DNA of 64,000 nt. It comes from Vibrio cyclitrophicus. GTDB lineage: Bacteria > Pseudomonadota > Gammaproteobacteria > Enterobacterales > Vibrionaceae. Positions 1-9,650 of this stretch are shown here, piece by piece (position 1 is the first letter of the stretch; every line of letters begins with the position of its first letter). Below the pieces are notes generated by a model. That model saw nothing but the letters and a program-made list of their open reading frames with translations. It was not told where the DNA came from and made no database searches. Location of the stretch: positions 1,736,001 to 1,800,000 of the forward strand of contig NZ_AP025480.1 in assembly GCF_024347435.1 (NCBI RefSeq), read 5' to 3'. Made by a program: the position numbers and the translations under genes.

Positions 1-236
1 CAACCACGATAGACTTCCCAATCGTATGAATAGTCGAGTTGATATTGATTGGAACTCACGTAAGAAATCTTTACAACTTCAATACCATTAACATTGTGAG
101 CCATATGATCTATGTGAGACAGATCTGGAACTAGTTTCTGTTCAAAGTTACTTTTGTTTTTGGATAAAAACCTAGCCAACTCTTCACACAAATGAGTGCC
201 ATTAACTAAGGGTTGATATGAACTAGAAAAAAACAT
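1..236 (-). CDS. partial hypothetical protein (cassette gene, 3' end outside window)
   Basis: An open frame starts with ATG at 236 and runs off the left edge of the window, giving about 78 codons. The protein begins MFFSSSYQPLVNGTHLCEEL and I do not recognise a family. It has the same strand as the neighbouring cassette genes and follows directly after a VCR-like attC remnant, so it is probably the next cassette gene of the array. No convincing Shine-Dalgarno sequence is seen close to this ATG, so the start may lie inside the old attC sequence. Function unknown. Confidence 0.45.
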   Translation of the reverse strand, partial: MFFSSSYQPLVNGTHLCEELARFLSKNKSNFEQKLVPDLSHIDHMAHNVNGIEVVKISYVSSNQYQLDYSYDWEVYRG

Positions 237-244
237 TTTCAATA

Positions 245-328
245 CTCCTAAACCTACCATTGTAAACACAAAACCCAACGTATCGTAAAATACCAAGCAT
301 TGACGTTCTGCTTTACTACTTGTTATGT
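245..328 (-). repeat. degenerate VCR-like attC site after the ClbS cassette
   Basis: The right end reads TTGTTATGTG, matching the GTTRRRY-type core seen at the other attC sites here. The body (ATACCAAGCATTGACG and onward) aligns with the VCR-like site at 4036-4160. The stop codon of the ClbS-like gene is embedded in the core, as is usual in this array. The opposite core (TATAAC-type) is not clear, so the site may be truncated or divergent. Confidence 0.4.
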
Positions 329-832
329 GAATTCTCGGTTGAAACGCCGAACTTTAGTACGTATGTTTTTCATAGGTGATGACGTATTAAACTGAATCAT
401 GCGCCCCAAAGTCCATTGTTCATACCACGCAACACCATACAAATCATGGTCACTTAAGCTTGAAATGAGTAAAAGTATCTCGTTAACCGTCGACTCAAGT
501 TCAATGAGTAAATCATCGTATTTCCAATCACGATACTCCTCGTGGAAGCTTTCGGCGAGTGGGCCTAATTGGTTCCATTTGTAACCAGTTTCCGGGAAAT
601 CTACCTGTTGATGCTGAGATCTTTGGTGATGCCATTTAAGAACGAGCTTACCCCAACCAATCAAGTAAGCCACTGTATCACTAACGCTAATGGTTGTACC
701 TTTGACGTTCCCCTCTACTCCAAATGTACGAACTTTCCTTTCTGGAGTTGAACGATAATCAGCCATGAGTTTAGAAAATATCGAGTTTATAGTTAGCTCT
801 AATTCATCCTTATTTCTTGGTACAGAAGACAT
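323..832 (-). CDS. ClbS/DfsB family four-helix bundle protein (cassette gene)
   Basis: Protein of about 169 residues starting MSSVPRNKDELELTINSIFS. The NVKGTTISVSDTVAYLIGWG block and the following KLVLKWH motif are typical of the ClbS/DfsB family (DUF1706, DinB-like four-helix bundle). ClbS itself protects colibactin producers by opening the electrophilic cyclopropane; most other members have no known substrate. The start at 832 is chosen because GGAGG lies 5 nt upstream. The ATG at 844 would overlap that ribosome site. It is a single-gene cassette with attC on its downstream side; its upstream neighbour is an IS1111 element. Family call is good, substrate unknown. Confidence 0.8.
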   Translation of the reverse strand: MSSVPRNKDELELTINSIFSKLMADYRSTPERKVRTFGVEGNVKGTTISVSDTVAYLIGWGKLVLKWHHQRSQHQQVDFPETGYKWNQLGPLAESFHEEYRDWKYDDLLIELESTVNEILLLISSLSDHDLYGVAWYEQWTLGRMIQFNTSSPMKNIRTKVRRFNREFT

Positions 833-925
833 TTTAACCTCCATTCACATAACGAATGACATGGATTCGCCCTACAGGAGTGGATCTGCCACACTTATGT
901 GGTACTTAAATGCATCGGAGGCACC

Positions 926-1951
926 ATGTCTGATTATTCTTATTTCTGCGGTATCGACCTAGCCAAAAACCACTTTAGTCTTCATGCCGTAGACCAAAAT
1001 GGTAAGGTCATATTTCATAAGTCAGTAACCCGCTCTAAACTACTGACTACAATAGCAAATATGCCACTCATGCGTATAGGCGTTGAAGCGTGTGGTGGTG
1101 CACATTATTGGGCAAGAACACTCAATAAACTGGGTCATGACGCCCGCATTATGGCCGTTAAATACGTGGTTCCTTATCGAACTAAAGGGAAGAACGACCT
1201 TAATGATGCAGTAGCTATCTGCGAAGCTGTTCAGCGACCATCCACTCGCTTTGTGCCCGTAAAATCACCAGAGCAACAAGCCATCCTATCGGTACATAGA
1301 ATGAGAGAGCATTGGGTTCGTGAACGCACCGCGCTTATGAATCGCATGCGCGCCCTACTTTCTGAGTTCGGGTTGATCATTCCCGTTGGTCGCTCTTCAT
1401 TGATGAAACAGATTCCCTTAATGCTCGAAGATGCAGAAAATGAACGGCCACATCTCGCTAGAACAGTAATAGCCGATGCTTATCACCACCTTGGTGAATT
1501 GAATCAACGTATCGCCGATACTGAACAAGTCTTTGATTCTTTTGCTAAGGTCAGCACTAATGTTCAACGAGTGATGAAGGTTCGAGGCATTGGTCCTCAA
1601 ACCGCTACTGCGATACTCGCTTCGATAGGCAATGGCTCTCAATTTGATAAAAGCCGTGATTTCTCTGCTTGGCTAGGACTCGTACCAAAGCAATATTCCA
1701 CAGGAGGAAAACCTCGCTTAGGCCGAATAACCAAACACGGTGATAAATACTTACGAACACTATTAGTTCATGGCGCAAGGACCGTGATTGCCAACCTTGG
1801 CGACAAGCAAGATAAATTAAGTCAGTGGTGTCGCGGCGTTCTAGAACGAAGAGGAATGAACCGAGCAATAGTGGCACTGGCCGCGAAGAACGCACGAATT
1901 ATATGGTCACTTTTACACAATCAAACAGAATATGAAAACTATGCTGCTTAA
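926..1951 (+). CDS. IS110-family (IS1111 group) transposase, copy A
   Basis: A protein of about 341 residues. It has the N-terminal DEDD/RuvC-like domain (GIDLAKNHFSLH with the first Asp; GVEACGGAHYWA with Glu; KNDLNDAVAI with the Asp pair). The C-terminal Tnp20 domain with the helix-hairpin-like RGIGPQTATAILASIG and GLVPKQYSTGGKPRLGRI blocks holds the conserved serine region. The start at 926 is chosen because GGAGG lies just upstream; an earlier in-frame ATG at 899 has no such site. It is about 60% similar by eye to copy B at 11116-12144, so the two are related but distinct elements. Confidence 0.92.
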   Translation: MSDYSYFCGIDLAKNHFSLHAVDQNGKVIFHKSVTRSKLLTTIANMPLMRIGVEACGGAHYWARTLNKLGHDARIMAVKYVVPYRTKGKNDLNDAVAICEAVQRPSTRFVPVKSPEQQAILSVHRMREHWVRERTALMNRMRALLSEFGLIIPVGRSSLMKQIPLMLEDAENERPHLARTVIADAYHHLGELNQRIADTEQVFDSFAKVSTNVQRVMKVRGIGPQTATAILASIGNGSQFDKSRDFSAWLGLVPKQYSTGGKPRLGRITKHGDKYLRTLLVHGARTVIANLGDKQDKLSQWCRGVLERRGMNRAIVALAAKNARIIWSLLHNQTEYENYAA

Positions 1952-2217
1952 GTAAAAATCGAAGCAGCATAAAGAGTTAAACCCACCGGGTCATTGCAGA
2001 CGCTAATGATGGAGATAGGTTAAGACCACTTGCGGAGAGCCTGTTAATGCGGCGGACACACTAGATGTCATCTAACGAATAAGGCACCGCAGTCGCGTAA
2101 AGTCATCAGGGCCACGACGTATGCGAATCGTCGATAAGTAGGCCGAATGTAGAGCGGCAGTCCAAAACCCATCAACATAAGTTTAGCGGATGTTTGACAA
2201 CCGGGGGAATCCATGTA
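1952..2217 (+). ncRNA. candidate bridge RNA of IS1111 copy A (3' non-coding end)
   Basis: The 266 nt between the transposase stop and the right end hold no ORF but do fold. An outer stem pairs TGCGG (2031-2035) with CCGCA (2087-2091) and GCCT (2039-2042) with AGGC (2082-2085). A cap hairpin is formed by GACA (2055-2058) and TGTC (2066-2069). The internal loop carries TTAATGCGGC (2044-2053), the exact reverse complement of the right attC flank 2218-2227, and TAACGAAT (2073-2080), identical to the left flank 850-857. This is the topology of a target-binding loop. IS1111-group elements are known to encode the bridge RNA in the right end. Transcript ends are not determined. Confidence 0.7.
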
Positions 2218-2298
2218 GCCGCATTAAGGTGTGAGCGGCGCTTGGCTATACTTGAGCGAAGCGAAACTGCCAAGCGTTGCGAATCACTCTTAAATACT
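2218..2298 (-). repeat. attC body of the 3487-4020 cassette, interrupted by two insertion sequences
   Basis: The sequence from CATTAAGGTGTGAGCGG to GCCAAGCGTTGCGAATCACTCTTAAATACT is the main part of a VCR-like attC and aligns with 4036-4160. Its left core (CATAACGAAT, about 848-857) lies beyond IS1111 copy A. Its right core (TGTTATAAGCC, 3485-3495) lies beyond the IS110 element. The site is thus in three pieces. It belongs to the minus-strand gene 3487-4020, whose stop codon sits in the right core. Confidence 0.75.
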
Positions 2299-2340
2299 TT
2301 GTATGGATAATAAGCGCTCCAATCGGGTAAGGTGAGACCC

Positions 2341-3464
<1,124 letters not shown>

Positions 3465-3486
3465 CTATTGACGCCATAGTCTCTTG

Positions 3487-4020
3487 TTATAAGCCCTTTT
3501 TATATGACTTGGCTAACTCTTCGAAAATTACCTTTCTCTTGTTTAACAACTCTTCTCTCACGTCGTCCATGTCACTCTCTTTAAGAGACTGCTTACCGTC
3601 ATAGTATTTTCTACGCAACTCTTTTAAGAATTCGCCATAGTCACGAACTTGCGAAGAAATGTTGGTTAACCCCAATAGCATTAACTTAGATTCCGCTACG
3701 GTTAAGTTCTTAAACTGATCGAAAAGTTCCGACTTGGTGCGCTCTAACTCTTCATAGCGCTTTTCAGTTAAATCCATGTCTTGAGCATTATTTCGAACCC
3801 ATTCAATTATCAATGCCCAATATCGTAGTGAAACGTGCGTGACTTCTTCAATATTCGAGCTCACTGATTCCAGTGAATCATAGAATCTTTTTCGACTTTC
3901 TTTTTTGCGTTCATTTCGGTGATTTAACCATGTAACTAAAAACGTACCAACTAATGTAATGAGACTGCCTAACCCAATTTTGATGGCTGTATCGATTACT
4001 TGTAACTCTGTGATTTCCAT
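3487..4020 (-). CDS. hypothetical membrane-anchored coiled-coil protein (cassette gene)
   Basis: 177 residues, no family recognised. One transmembrane segment is visible near residues 13-31 (IKIGLGSLITLVGTFLVTWL), followed by a basic stretch (NHRNERKKESRKR) and a long, charged, helical region. AGGAG lies 5 nt before the ATG. The stop codon TAA lies in the attC core, as in other cassettes here. The topology suggests an N-terminal anchor with a cytoplasmic helical domain. Such small anchored proteins are frequent in superintegrons, and some act in phage defence, but nothing in this sequence proves that. Confidence 0.65.
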   Translation of the reverse strand: MEITELQVIDTAIKIGLGSLITLVGTFLVTWLNHRNERKKESRKRFYDSLESVSSNIEEVTHVSLRYWALIIEWVRNNAQDMDLTEKRYEELERTKSELFDQFKNLTVAESKLMLLGLTNISSQVRDYGEFLKELRRKYYDGKQSLKESDMDDVREELLNKRKVIFEELAKSYKKGL

Positions 4021-4035
4021 AGTACTCCTAGGGCT

Positions 4036-4160
4036 TATAACGCCTTGCTAAGGTGTGAGTAACGCAATACAAAAGCTACCGCACAGCGCCTTAATCACAT
4101 AAGCCACCGCAAAGTAAAAATACCACGCGTTACGAATCACTCTTAAGCAATTTGTTAGGG
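4036..4160 (-). repeat. intact VCR-like attC site
   Basis: Reads from TTATAACGCCTTGCTAAGG at the left to ACTCTTAAGCAATTTGTTAGGGC at the right, with the two arms forming an imperfect palindrome (CTTGCTAAG with CTTAAGCAA). Length of about 125 bp and both core sites match Vibrio cholerae-type VCRs. It follows the stop of the minus-strand gene 4155-5009, which overlaps its core by a few bases. It is the best reference attC in the window and shows what the interrupted sites looked like. Confidence 0.88.
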
Positions 4161-5009
4161 CTTACTTTCCCGCAAGTCAAGATATATAAGCGAAGACTTT
4201 ATCTTTAGCATATATCGTTTGGCTCCAGAGTCTGGTGCATGATTTTCGAGCAAATCGAGTAAATCTTTTTTGTTGTTTTCCTTGTTTTCCATCTGCTCAT
4301 TCGTAAAGTTCACAATTAAGAATGGCGGAAGATTACCCCCAAACCGAAAAACACAGTACCCTCCCTCACCAAACGTATAATGAGTAACACTTGAGCTGTT
4401 TGATGAGTCCGAATCAATTTTTTTTACATAATCTTGAATTTTATTCGCAACCTTGGACCATTTTAAATATAGAGTCTCAGACCACACTTCTTTGTTGATT
4501 TTATTTGCCTGTTGATAGTACGACTCTGTATCTATTGGGGTTACTGGATAACGGGCTTCATCTAGCATCATAGCTTTCATTCTTTCTAAGACTTTGAACT
4601 CACACTTTGTCAACGGAATGGATAAGAGTTGAGCGGATTCAGATAAGTTATGACGGTATTTTGATTTAAGTAGCCGATTGAAATCTTGCCTTGCAGTGTA
4701 TTGATGTAAGCAAACTAAAGCAGATTTAATTAACACCTCGACTGAATAGCTCAGTAACAATAAACTTGACTTTGAACTTGCATCGAACTGAGTGATTGAC
4801 TCAACTACCTTGCTCGATTGGCATCGGTTCCCAGAAGCATTAGCTTCCGCTGTTATTGCTTGTAGTTCCTGCCTAACTTTCTGAGCATGCTCATTAAGGA
4901 CACTGGACGAATACATGTGTTTTTGGGCTTCCTTCAGCCACTCATGCTTATTGAATATACCCTTTTCGGTCAAACCTCTAATTGCTTGAACCTTGTAACC
5001 TTTCCTCAT
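4155..5009 (-). CDS. hypothetical protein with HEPN-like region (cassette gene)
   Basis: 284 residues. Residues about 75-135 (SSKSSLLLLSYSVEVLIKSALVCL, then KYRHNLSESAQLLSI) look like the helical core of HEPN-type proteins, which often carry a conserved K and an HNL motif. No clear R-X4-6-H RNase motif is seen, so catalytic activity is doubtful. The C-terminal third is polar with a FGEGGYCVFRFGG segment of unknown fold. It is a single-gene cassette followed by an intact attC. The HEPN similarity is by eye and only moderate. Confidence 0.6.
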   Translation of the reverse strand: MRKGYKVQAIRGLTEKGIFNKHEWLKEAQKHMYSSSVLNEHAQKVRQELQAITAEANASGNRCQSSKVVESITQFDASSKSSLLLLSYSVEVLIKSALVCLHQYTARQDFNRLLKSKYRHNLSESAQLLSIPLTKCEFKVLERMKAMMLDEARYPVTPIDTESYYQQANKINKEVWSETLYLKWSKVANKIQDYVKKIDSDSSNSSSVTHYTFGEGGYCVFRFGGNLPPFLIVNFTNEQMENKENNKKDLLDLLENHAPDSGAKRYMLKIKSSLIYLDLRESKP

Positions 5010-5027
5010 TACACTCTCCGTGAGCCC

Positions 5028-5130
5028 TAACGACTAGCTAAATGGCTAACAAACCAGTCACTTCACCCAATTTAACACCTTAAACACGCAACTAAACCGA
5101 ACTGAAAATGCCAAACGCTTGTTAGTGATC
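5028..5130 (-). repeat. left part of an attC interrupted by two IS3-family elements (right part 7653-7680)
   Basis: The left core CCTAACGACTAGC and body up to GCCAAACGCTTGTTAGTGATC resemble the other VCR-like sites (compare GCCAAGCGTTGCGAATCACTC at about 2268-2288). The expected right end, CATCTTAAGCGCCTTGTTATAC, is found at 7659-7680, on the far side of two IS3-family elements. Together they make one attC of normal length. It belongs to the cassette whose gene ends at 7675. Confidence 0.65.
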
Positions 5131-5161
5131 TTCACCCGATAAAATGGACACCCTATCTTCT

Positions 5162-6049
5162 TTAACCCGTCATGACTTCATATTCATGCGGGCTTCGATA
5201 TCCAAGACTTGAGTGCAGTCTATAACGGTTATAAAAATGCTGGATATAACCGACAAGTTTATCTCTAAGCTGCTTCTCACTTTTAAAGCTATTTTTCCTA
5301 ATTATGTCGCCTTTGAGCGTATGGAAGAACGACTCCACCTCTGCATTATCAGTACAATGACCTGGGCGATTCATGCTTGGGACAATTCCATTTTTTGATA
5401 GTAAAGCTTGAACTTCATGGGCTCGATATTCAGAGCCTCTGTCAGTATGAAATAACAGGCGCTCTTGTGGCTTTCGATTTCTAATGGCCATTCTCAGCGA
5501 ACTCATCGTTAGTTGTGTACTCTTCTTACTACCAAGCGACCAACCGACGACTTTACGCGAGTAAAGATCAATAACGACCGCTAGATACATCCAACGTTTG
5601 CCTTGCCTGATATACGTTAGATCTCCAGACCACTGTTGATTAACTGCCGTTGGTTTTGGTGTGTCTTTTTTAATATTCTTAATCGATTGATAGAACCGAT
5701 GTAGCTTGGCCATTTTCATGTAAATGCGATAACTTCGTGCTCTTAGCCCTTGCTCTCTCATGATCCGAGCCACACGCTTGCGGCTAACCAAAACTCCTTG
5801 GCGCCTCAGTTCTGCATGAACTCGTGGGCTACCGTAGGTCTCTCGACTCTGGGTAAACACTTTAATTATACGCTTCTTCAAAGCCTGCTCTTCTTGATCG
5901 TAGCGGCTTGGTTCTCTATCAAGCCATGCGTAGTAACCCGACTTCGAAACAGATAGAAAACGGCACATCAATACAATGGAATAACGCGTTTTGTAATGGG
6001 CTATGAATCGGAATTTTGTCGATTTTCTTGGGCAACGAATCGTTGCCAC
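5162..6049 (-). CDS. IS3-family transposase OrfB, element 1
   Basis: 295 residues with the HTH_21 region (VSKSGYYAWLDREPSRYDQEE, ETYGSPRVHAELRRQG) and an rve integrase core. The DDE triad is seen as D in WSGDLTYIR, D in LFHTDRGSEYRAHEV and E in DNAEVESFFHTLKGD. It is normally made as an OrfAB fusion by -1 frameshifting: the heptamer A-AAA-AAG lies at 6049-6055 (complement strand) in the overlap with orfA. Reading frame intact. Confidence 0.9.
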   Translation of the reverse strand: MATIRCPRKSTKFRFIAHYKTRYSIVLMCRFLSVSKSGYYAWLDREPSRYDQEEQALKKRIIKVFTQSRETYGSPRVHAELRRQGVLVSRKRVARIMREQGLRARSYRIYMKMAKLHRFYQSIKNIKKDTPKPTAVNQQWSGDLTYIRQGKRWMYLAVVIDLYSRKVVGWSLGSKKSTQLTMSSLRMAIRNRKPQERLLFHTDRGSEYRAHEVQALLSKNGIVPSMNRPGHCTDNAEVESFFHTLKGDIIRKNSFKSEKQLRDKLVGYIQHFYNRYRLHSSLGYRSPHEYEVMTG

Positions 6050-6342
6050 TTTTTTAGCAAGTCATTCTCGAGCTTAAGTTGTTCGTTCTGACGTTCGAGC
6101 TCTGCAATCCGACTAGACTCAGTTTTCTGGCTCGGGATCTGAGTCCTTTTCTTACGTTTATCTTCCATAATAACCCCTTCTCTATAGTCCTTTCGCCATT
6201 TAGAAAGCATATAAGGGTGGATATCTAATGATAGCGCCACGCTTTTAACTGTAGCTCCTTCTCGAAGCGAAAGTCGGACAGCAGTTACCTTAAATTCCGT
6301 AAGATATTGTTGAGTTTTTTTACCTGATTTATAAGCTGGCAT
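6001..6342 (-). CDS. IS3-family transposase OrfA, element 1
   Basis: About 113 residues starting MPAYKSGKKTQQYLTEFKV. An N-terminal helix-turn-helix (VKSVALSLDIHPYMLSKWR) is followed by a leucine-zipper stretch (IAELERQNEQLKLENDLLKK), the standard OrfA layout. It binds the IS ends and supplies the N-terminus of OrfAB through a slippery A6G at 6049-6055. The start at 6342 rather than 6354 is chosen by similarity to family starts. Confidence 0.88.
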   Translation of the reverse strand: MPAYKSGKKTQQYLTEFKVTAVRLSLREGATVKSVALSLDIHPYMLSKWRKDYREGVIMEDKRKKRTQIPSQKTESSRIAELERQNEQLKLENDLLKKWQRFVAQENRQNSDS

Positions 6343-6424
6343 AATCACCTCCAATTACAATTGAAGGTGTCCATTAGATCGGGTCAACTACATATGTAGT
6401 GGTACGGTGAATTTGGTCACTTAG

Positions 6425-7644
<1,220 letters not shown>

Positions 7645-7674
7645 CCACTACAATAGTCCATCTTAAGCGCCTTG

Positions 7675-8004
7675 TTATACATTTCTTTTGGTGTGCTCAA
7701 ACAGAGCTTTTCGCCAGTCAATTAGATATGGTAAACAACCAATGAGGGTTAAATCTGAGCTACCATTCAAATCTGCCAGCAAATCAGAGAGCGGATACTG
7801 GGCTGAGTCCCTATGATGTAAAACCTTATCAACAGTTTCTTGCGATTGTTTACTCAGCTTTTCTAACCAAATATGCCACTCCGGTTCATGTTTCCAGTAG
7901 TTCGCTGCTGTATGAATTAACTCCGCAACAGGTTCACCAAAAGAACTGCAAGGTCCTAACTTTCGAGCTTCAACGGGTTTAAGAGCAACTCTTCTAGTAG
8001 ACAT
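7675..8004 (-). pseudogene. C-terminal half of a split cassette gene ('Y')
   Basis: An open frame gives 109 residues, but only from Val6 on (VALKPVEARKLGPCSSFGEP...) does it look natural. The first five codons come from the antisense of another cassette gene ('X'). Joining 10701-10925 (plus strand) to 7989-7675 (minus strand) gives one continuous 179-residue frame that reads ...MFDVLREVALKPVEARKLGP.... The break is therefore an inversion junction. The fragment has a conserved-looking AANYWKHEPEWHIW motif, but I do not know the family. No good ribosome site precedes the present ATG. The stop overlaps the attC core at 7672-7680. Confidence 0.7.
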
Positions 8005-8334
8005 GCTCTACTCACAATAATTTCTGCGTATCATTTATACGAATGGGTACACAGAGAAAAATTTACTGAGAGCAAGTTTAAGGCTAAATACCCTGATTAT
8101 GTTGAGTTAGCCAGTGAGTTTGATGTGGCTAGGCACATTACAAATGGAACCAAGCATTGCTTAACTAGGAGTATTACAACCTCCACACAAAGTGGATTTT
8201 CTTCTGCATTTAGTGATGGTTTTGCAAGGCCATTGAATATTACATATGACAATGGTGTTAGTGTTTCTGCAGACAGATTCTTGAGACCACTAATTGATTT
8301 CTGGCAAAAACAAAAAGAGAATAATGCGTTGTAG
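7990..8334 (+). pseudogene. C-terminal part of a split cassette gene ('X')
   Basis: The plus-strand frame SSSRHALLTIISAYHLYEWV...WQKQKENNAL (114 codons plus stop) lacks a start and ribosome site. A GTG at 8125 would give only 69 residues. Its missing N-terminus, MPNPPTFEVQSSTQFFDLIV...EDFIENN, is on the minus strand at 11018-10926. The two parts join in frame at an AAC codon (7987-7989 and 10928-10926). The restored protein is 145 residues, of a cassette-type family with an SRHA...YHLYEW motif whose function I do not know. Confidence 0.75.
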
Positions 8335-8339
8335 CGCGC

Positions 8340-8400
8340 GTATAACTAATAAGGATTAAGCGTTGCGCAGCCAACGTTAAATCCCGAGTGTTGAACAAGC
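8340..8400 (+). repeat. possible attC remnant after split gene X
   Basis: After the stop of gene X the sequence GTATAACTAATAAGGATTAAG, then CGTTGCGCAGCCAACG, has a TATAAC-type core followed by a short arm, as expected at the start of an attC in this orientation. The partner end is not obvious before the IS91-like element begins near 8400. It is either an attC cut by that element or a degenerate site. Confidence 0.35.
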
Positions 8401-8450
8401 CCGAAGTCTCTTTATTAAGTAAATTGTACGATTGGATTTGAAGGGCACAT

Positions 8451-8511
8451 CGCCTTGATACTTTTCTCAAGGCGAGCGAGGTCAAGATAAGGTTGCGATA
8501 GCAACCTTATC
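8451..8511. other. two adjacent perfect hairpins at the end of the IS91-like element
   Basis: CGCCTTGA (8451-8458) pairs with TCAAGGCG (8467-8474), and GATAAGGTTGC (8486-8496) pairs with GCAACCTTATC (8501-8511) around a GATA loop. They lie downstream of the transposase stop. IS91-type termini contain hairpins at ori and ter sites, so these may mark the terminus. They could also act as transcription terminators, but no U-tract follows. Confidence 0.55.
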
Positions 8512-8597
8512 AACCAGTTAGCTATTTTTATGGTGTCTGCCGTTACTCCTCCTCTTATTTACTTTTGCCATTATCCTTATTATCAAATGCCTTTCGG

Positions 8598-9650
8598 CTA
8601 CGTGGGTCGGCTCACTCCAACACACGCCATCTGATGCTGACAGCAAGGGCATACTCGTATTGCTTTAGTCCTTATTGGCGCTGTTAACGGCGGCATGAGA
8701 TAGAGTAAGTTCAATAGCAGCAACTGAATGCGAACCCGTAAGGCGTGTGCCTGACCACGTAGAAAACCGTAGTCTCGTACTCGTTGTAACCCTTTGGGCA
8801 GCACGTGCTGCAAAATGAGCAGCAAGAACTTGAGGGTGGGTAAGGTGCGCATTCGCCATGCGTTGGTCTTGCTCTCTTTATAGCGGAAGGTGACCGTGTC
8901 ATCGGTGACTTTGATGATATCTTCATCAGGCAGTACACCGCGATAGAGATAACGCGACAAATAGCTCAGGGCAGACTGGCCGTATCCTACTTGTCTGCAA
9001 TCGACCACCCATTGCTTGGGTATGCCATTGGGCAGCCACAACCTCGGGTGTTGCTTGATGGTTTCTAGCATTCTTGCCCGCCATACTTTGGCTAAAGCAA
9101 ACGCGTTAAAAAGGTAATGCTTGTTACCTTTATGCCACTCTTGCCTTGAGGCATCGTATTGGCCTGCCGCCACAATAATGTGCAGATGTGGGTGCAAGTT
9201 TCGTTGTCGACTATGAGTATGAAGCACGGCAGTGAACCCAATGTCACCTTGCTGCTGCCTGTTGGCAAAATCCTTTAAAACCCCCGATGCCACCTTAAAC
9301 ATACCGTTATATATCGCTTTCGGTTGATGTCTCGCTAACACTCTTAATTGATACGGTAACGTGAACGTCACCATGAAGTAGTGAACAGGTAACCGTTTTT
9401 GTTGCTGACGCTGAAGCCAATCAGTGGTGGTGCGTTGTTGGCATTGAGGGCAATGACGATGACCACAAGAAAGGGGCAATCGGTCATCATGATGGCAGTG
9501 GTGACAAAACCATTGTGACCGACCTTGTTGCTCCGTTTTACAGCGCAGCATAGCTCCAATGGCACGGTGCATATCGCCATTCATCTGCGCATGATGGTGA
9601 CGTTTAAGTGCATGATGGTTTTGGCGGAGCAGTTCAATAAAAGTGCTCAT
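8598..9650 (-). CDS. IS91-family HUH transposase (Y2-type)
   Basis: About 350 residues. An N-terminal zinc-binding region (CHHCHHDDRLPLSCGHRHCPQC) is followed by the HUH motif HPHLHIIV near residue 150 and the catalytic tyrosines in ALSYLSRYLYRG, spaced as in IS91 (Y-x3-Y). It starts rolling-circle transposition by nicking at the ori end. The start at 9650 is chosen because this ATG overlaps the stop of the upstream recombinase (ATGA). A GTG at 9662 is also in frame. Intact frame; translational coupling to the recombinase is likely. Confidence 0.88.
   Translation of the reverse strand: MSTFIELLRQNHHALKRHHHAQMNGDMHRAIGAMLRCKTEQQGRSQWFCHHCHHDDRLPLSCGHRHCPQCQQRTTTDWLQRQQQKRLPVHYFMVTFTLPYQLRVLARHQPKAIYNGMFKVASGVLKDFANRQQQGDIGFTAVLHTHSRQRNLHPHLHIIVAAGQYDASRQEWHKGNKHYLFNAFALAKVWRARMLETIKQHPRLWLPNGIPKQWVVDCRQVGYGQSALSYLSRYLYRGVLPDEDIIKVTDDTVTFRYKESKTNAWRMRTLPTLKFLLLILQHVLPKGLQRVRDYGFLRGQAHALRVRIQLLLLNLLYLMPPLTAPIRTKAIRVCPCCQHQMACVGVSRPT

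Larger units (their letters stand above)
858..2217 (+). mobile_element. IS1111-type insertion sequence, copy A, inserted in an attC
   Basis: Sub-terminal inverted repeats are visible: ATGGATTCGCCC at 861-872 and GGGGGAATCCAT at 2203-2214. Between them lie a DEDD-type transposase and a long 3' non-coding region. The left flank TATAACGAAT-like sequence (850-857 TAACGAAT) and the right flank (2218-2227 GCCGCATTAA) join to give the left arm of a VCR-like attC, so the element split an attC. Members of the IS1111-attC group are known to target attC sites. Exact ends are uncertain by a few bases because this family makes no clear target duplication. Confidence 0.85.
5131..6387 (-). mobile_element. 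IS3-family insertion sequence 1
   Basis: About 1257 bp with inverted ends: TTCACCCGATAAAATGGACACC (5131-5152) against the reverse complement of 6366-6387, differing at 3 of 22 positions. It carries orfA and orfB in the usual overlapping -1 arrangement. No clean target duplication was found next to these ends; the true tips may be a base or two different. It lies inside the attC described at 5028-5130. Confidence 0.8.

Noticed and set aside
8125..8334. 69-residue ORF with GTG start as a complete gene
   Set aside because: The same frame stays open and protein-like far upstream (SSSRHALLTIISAYHLYEW), and no ribosome site precedes the GTG; it is the tail of split gene X.
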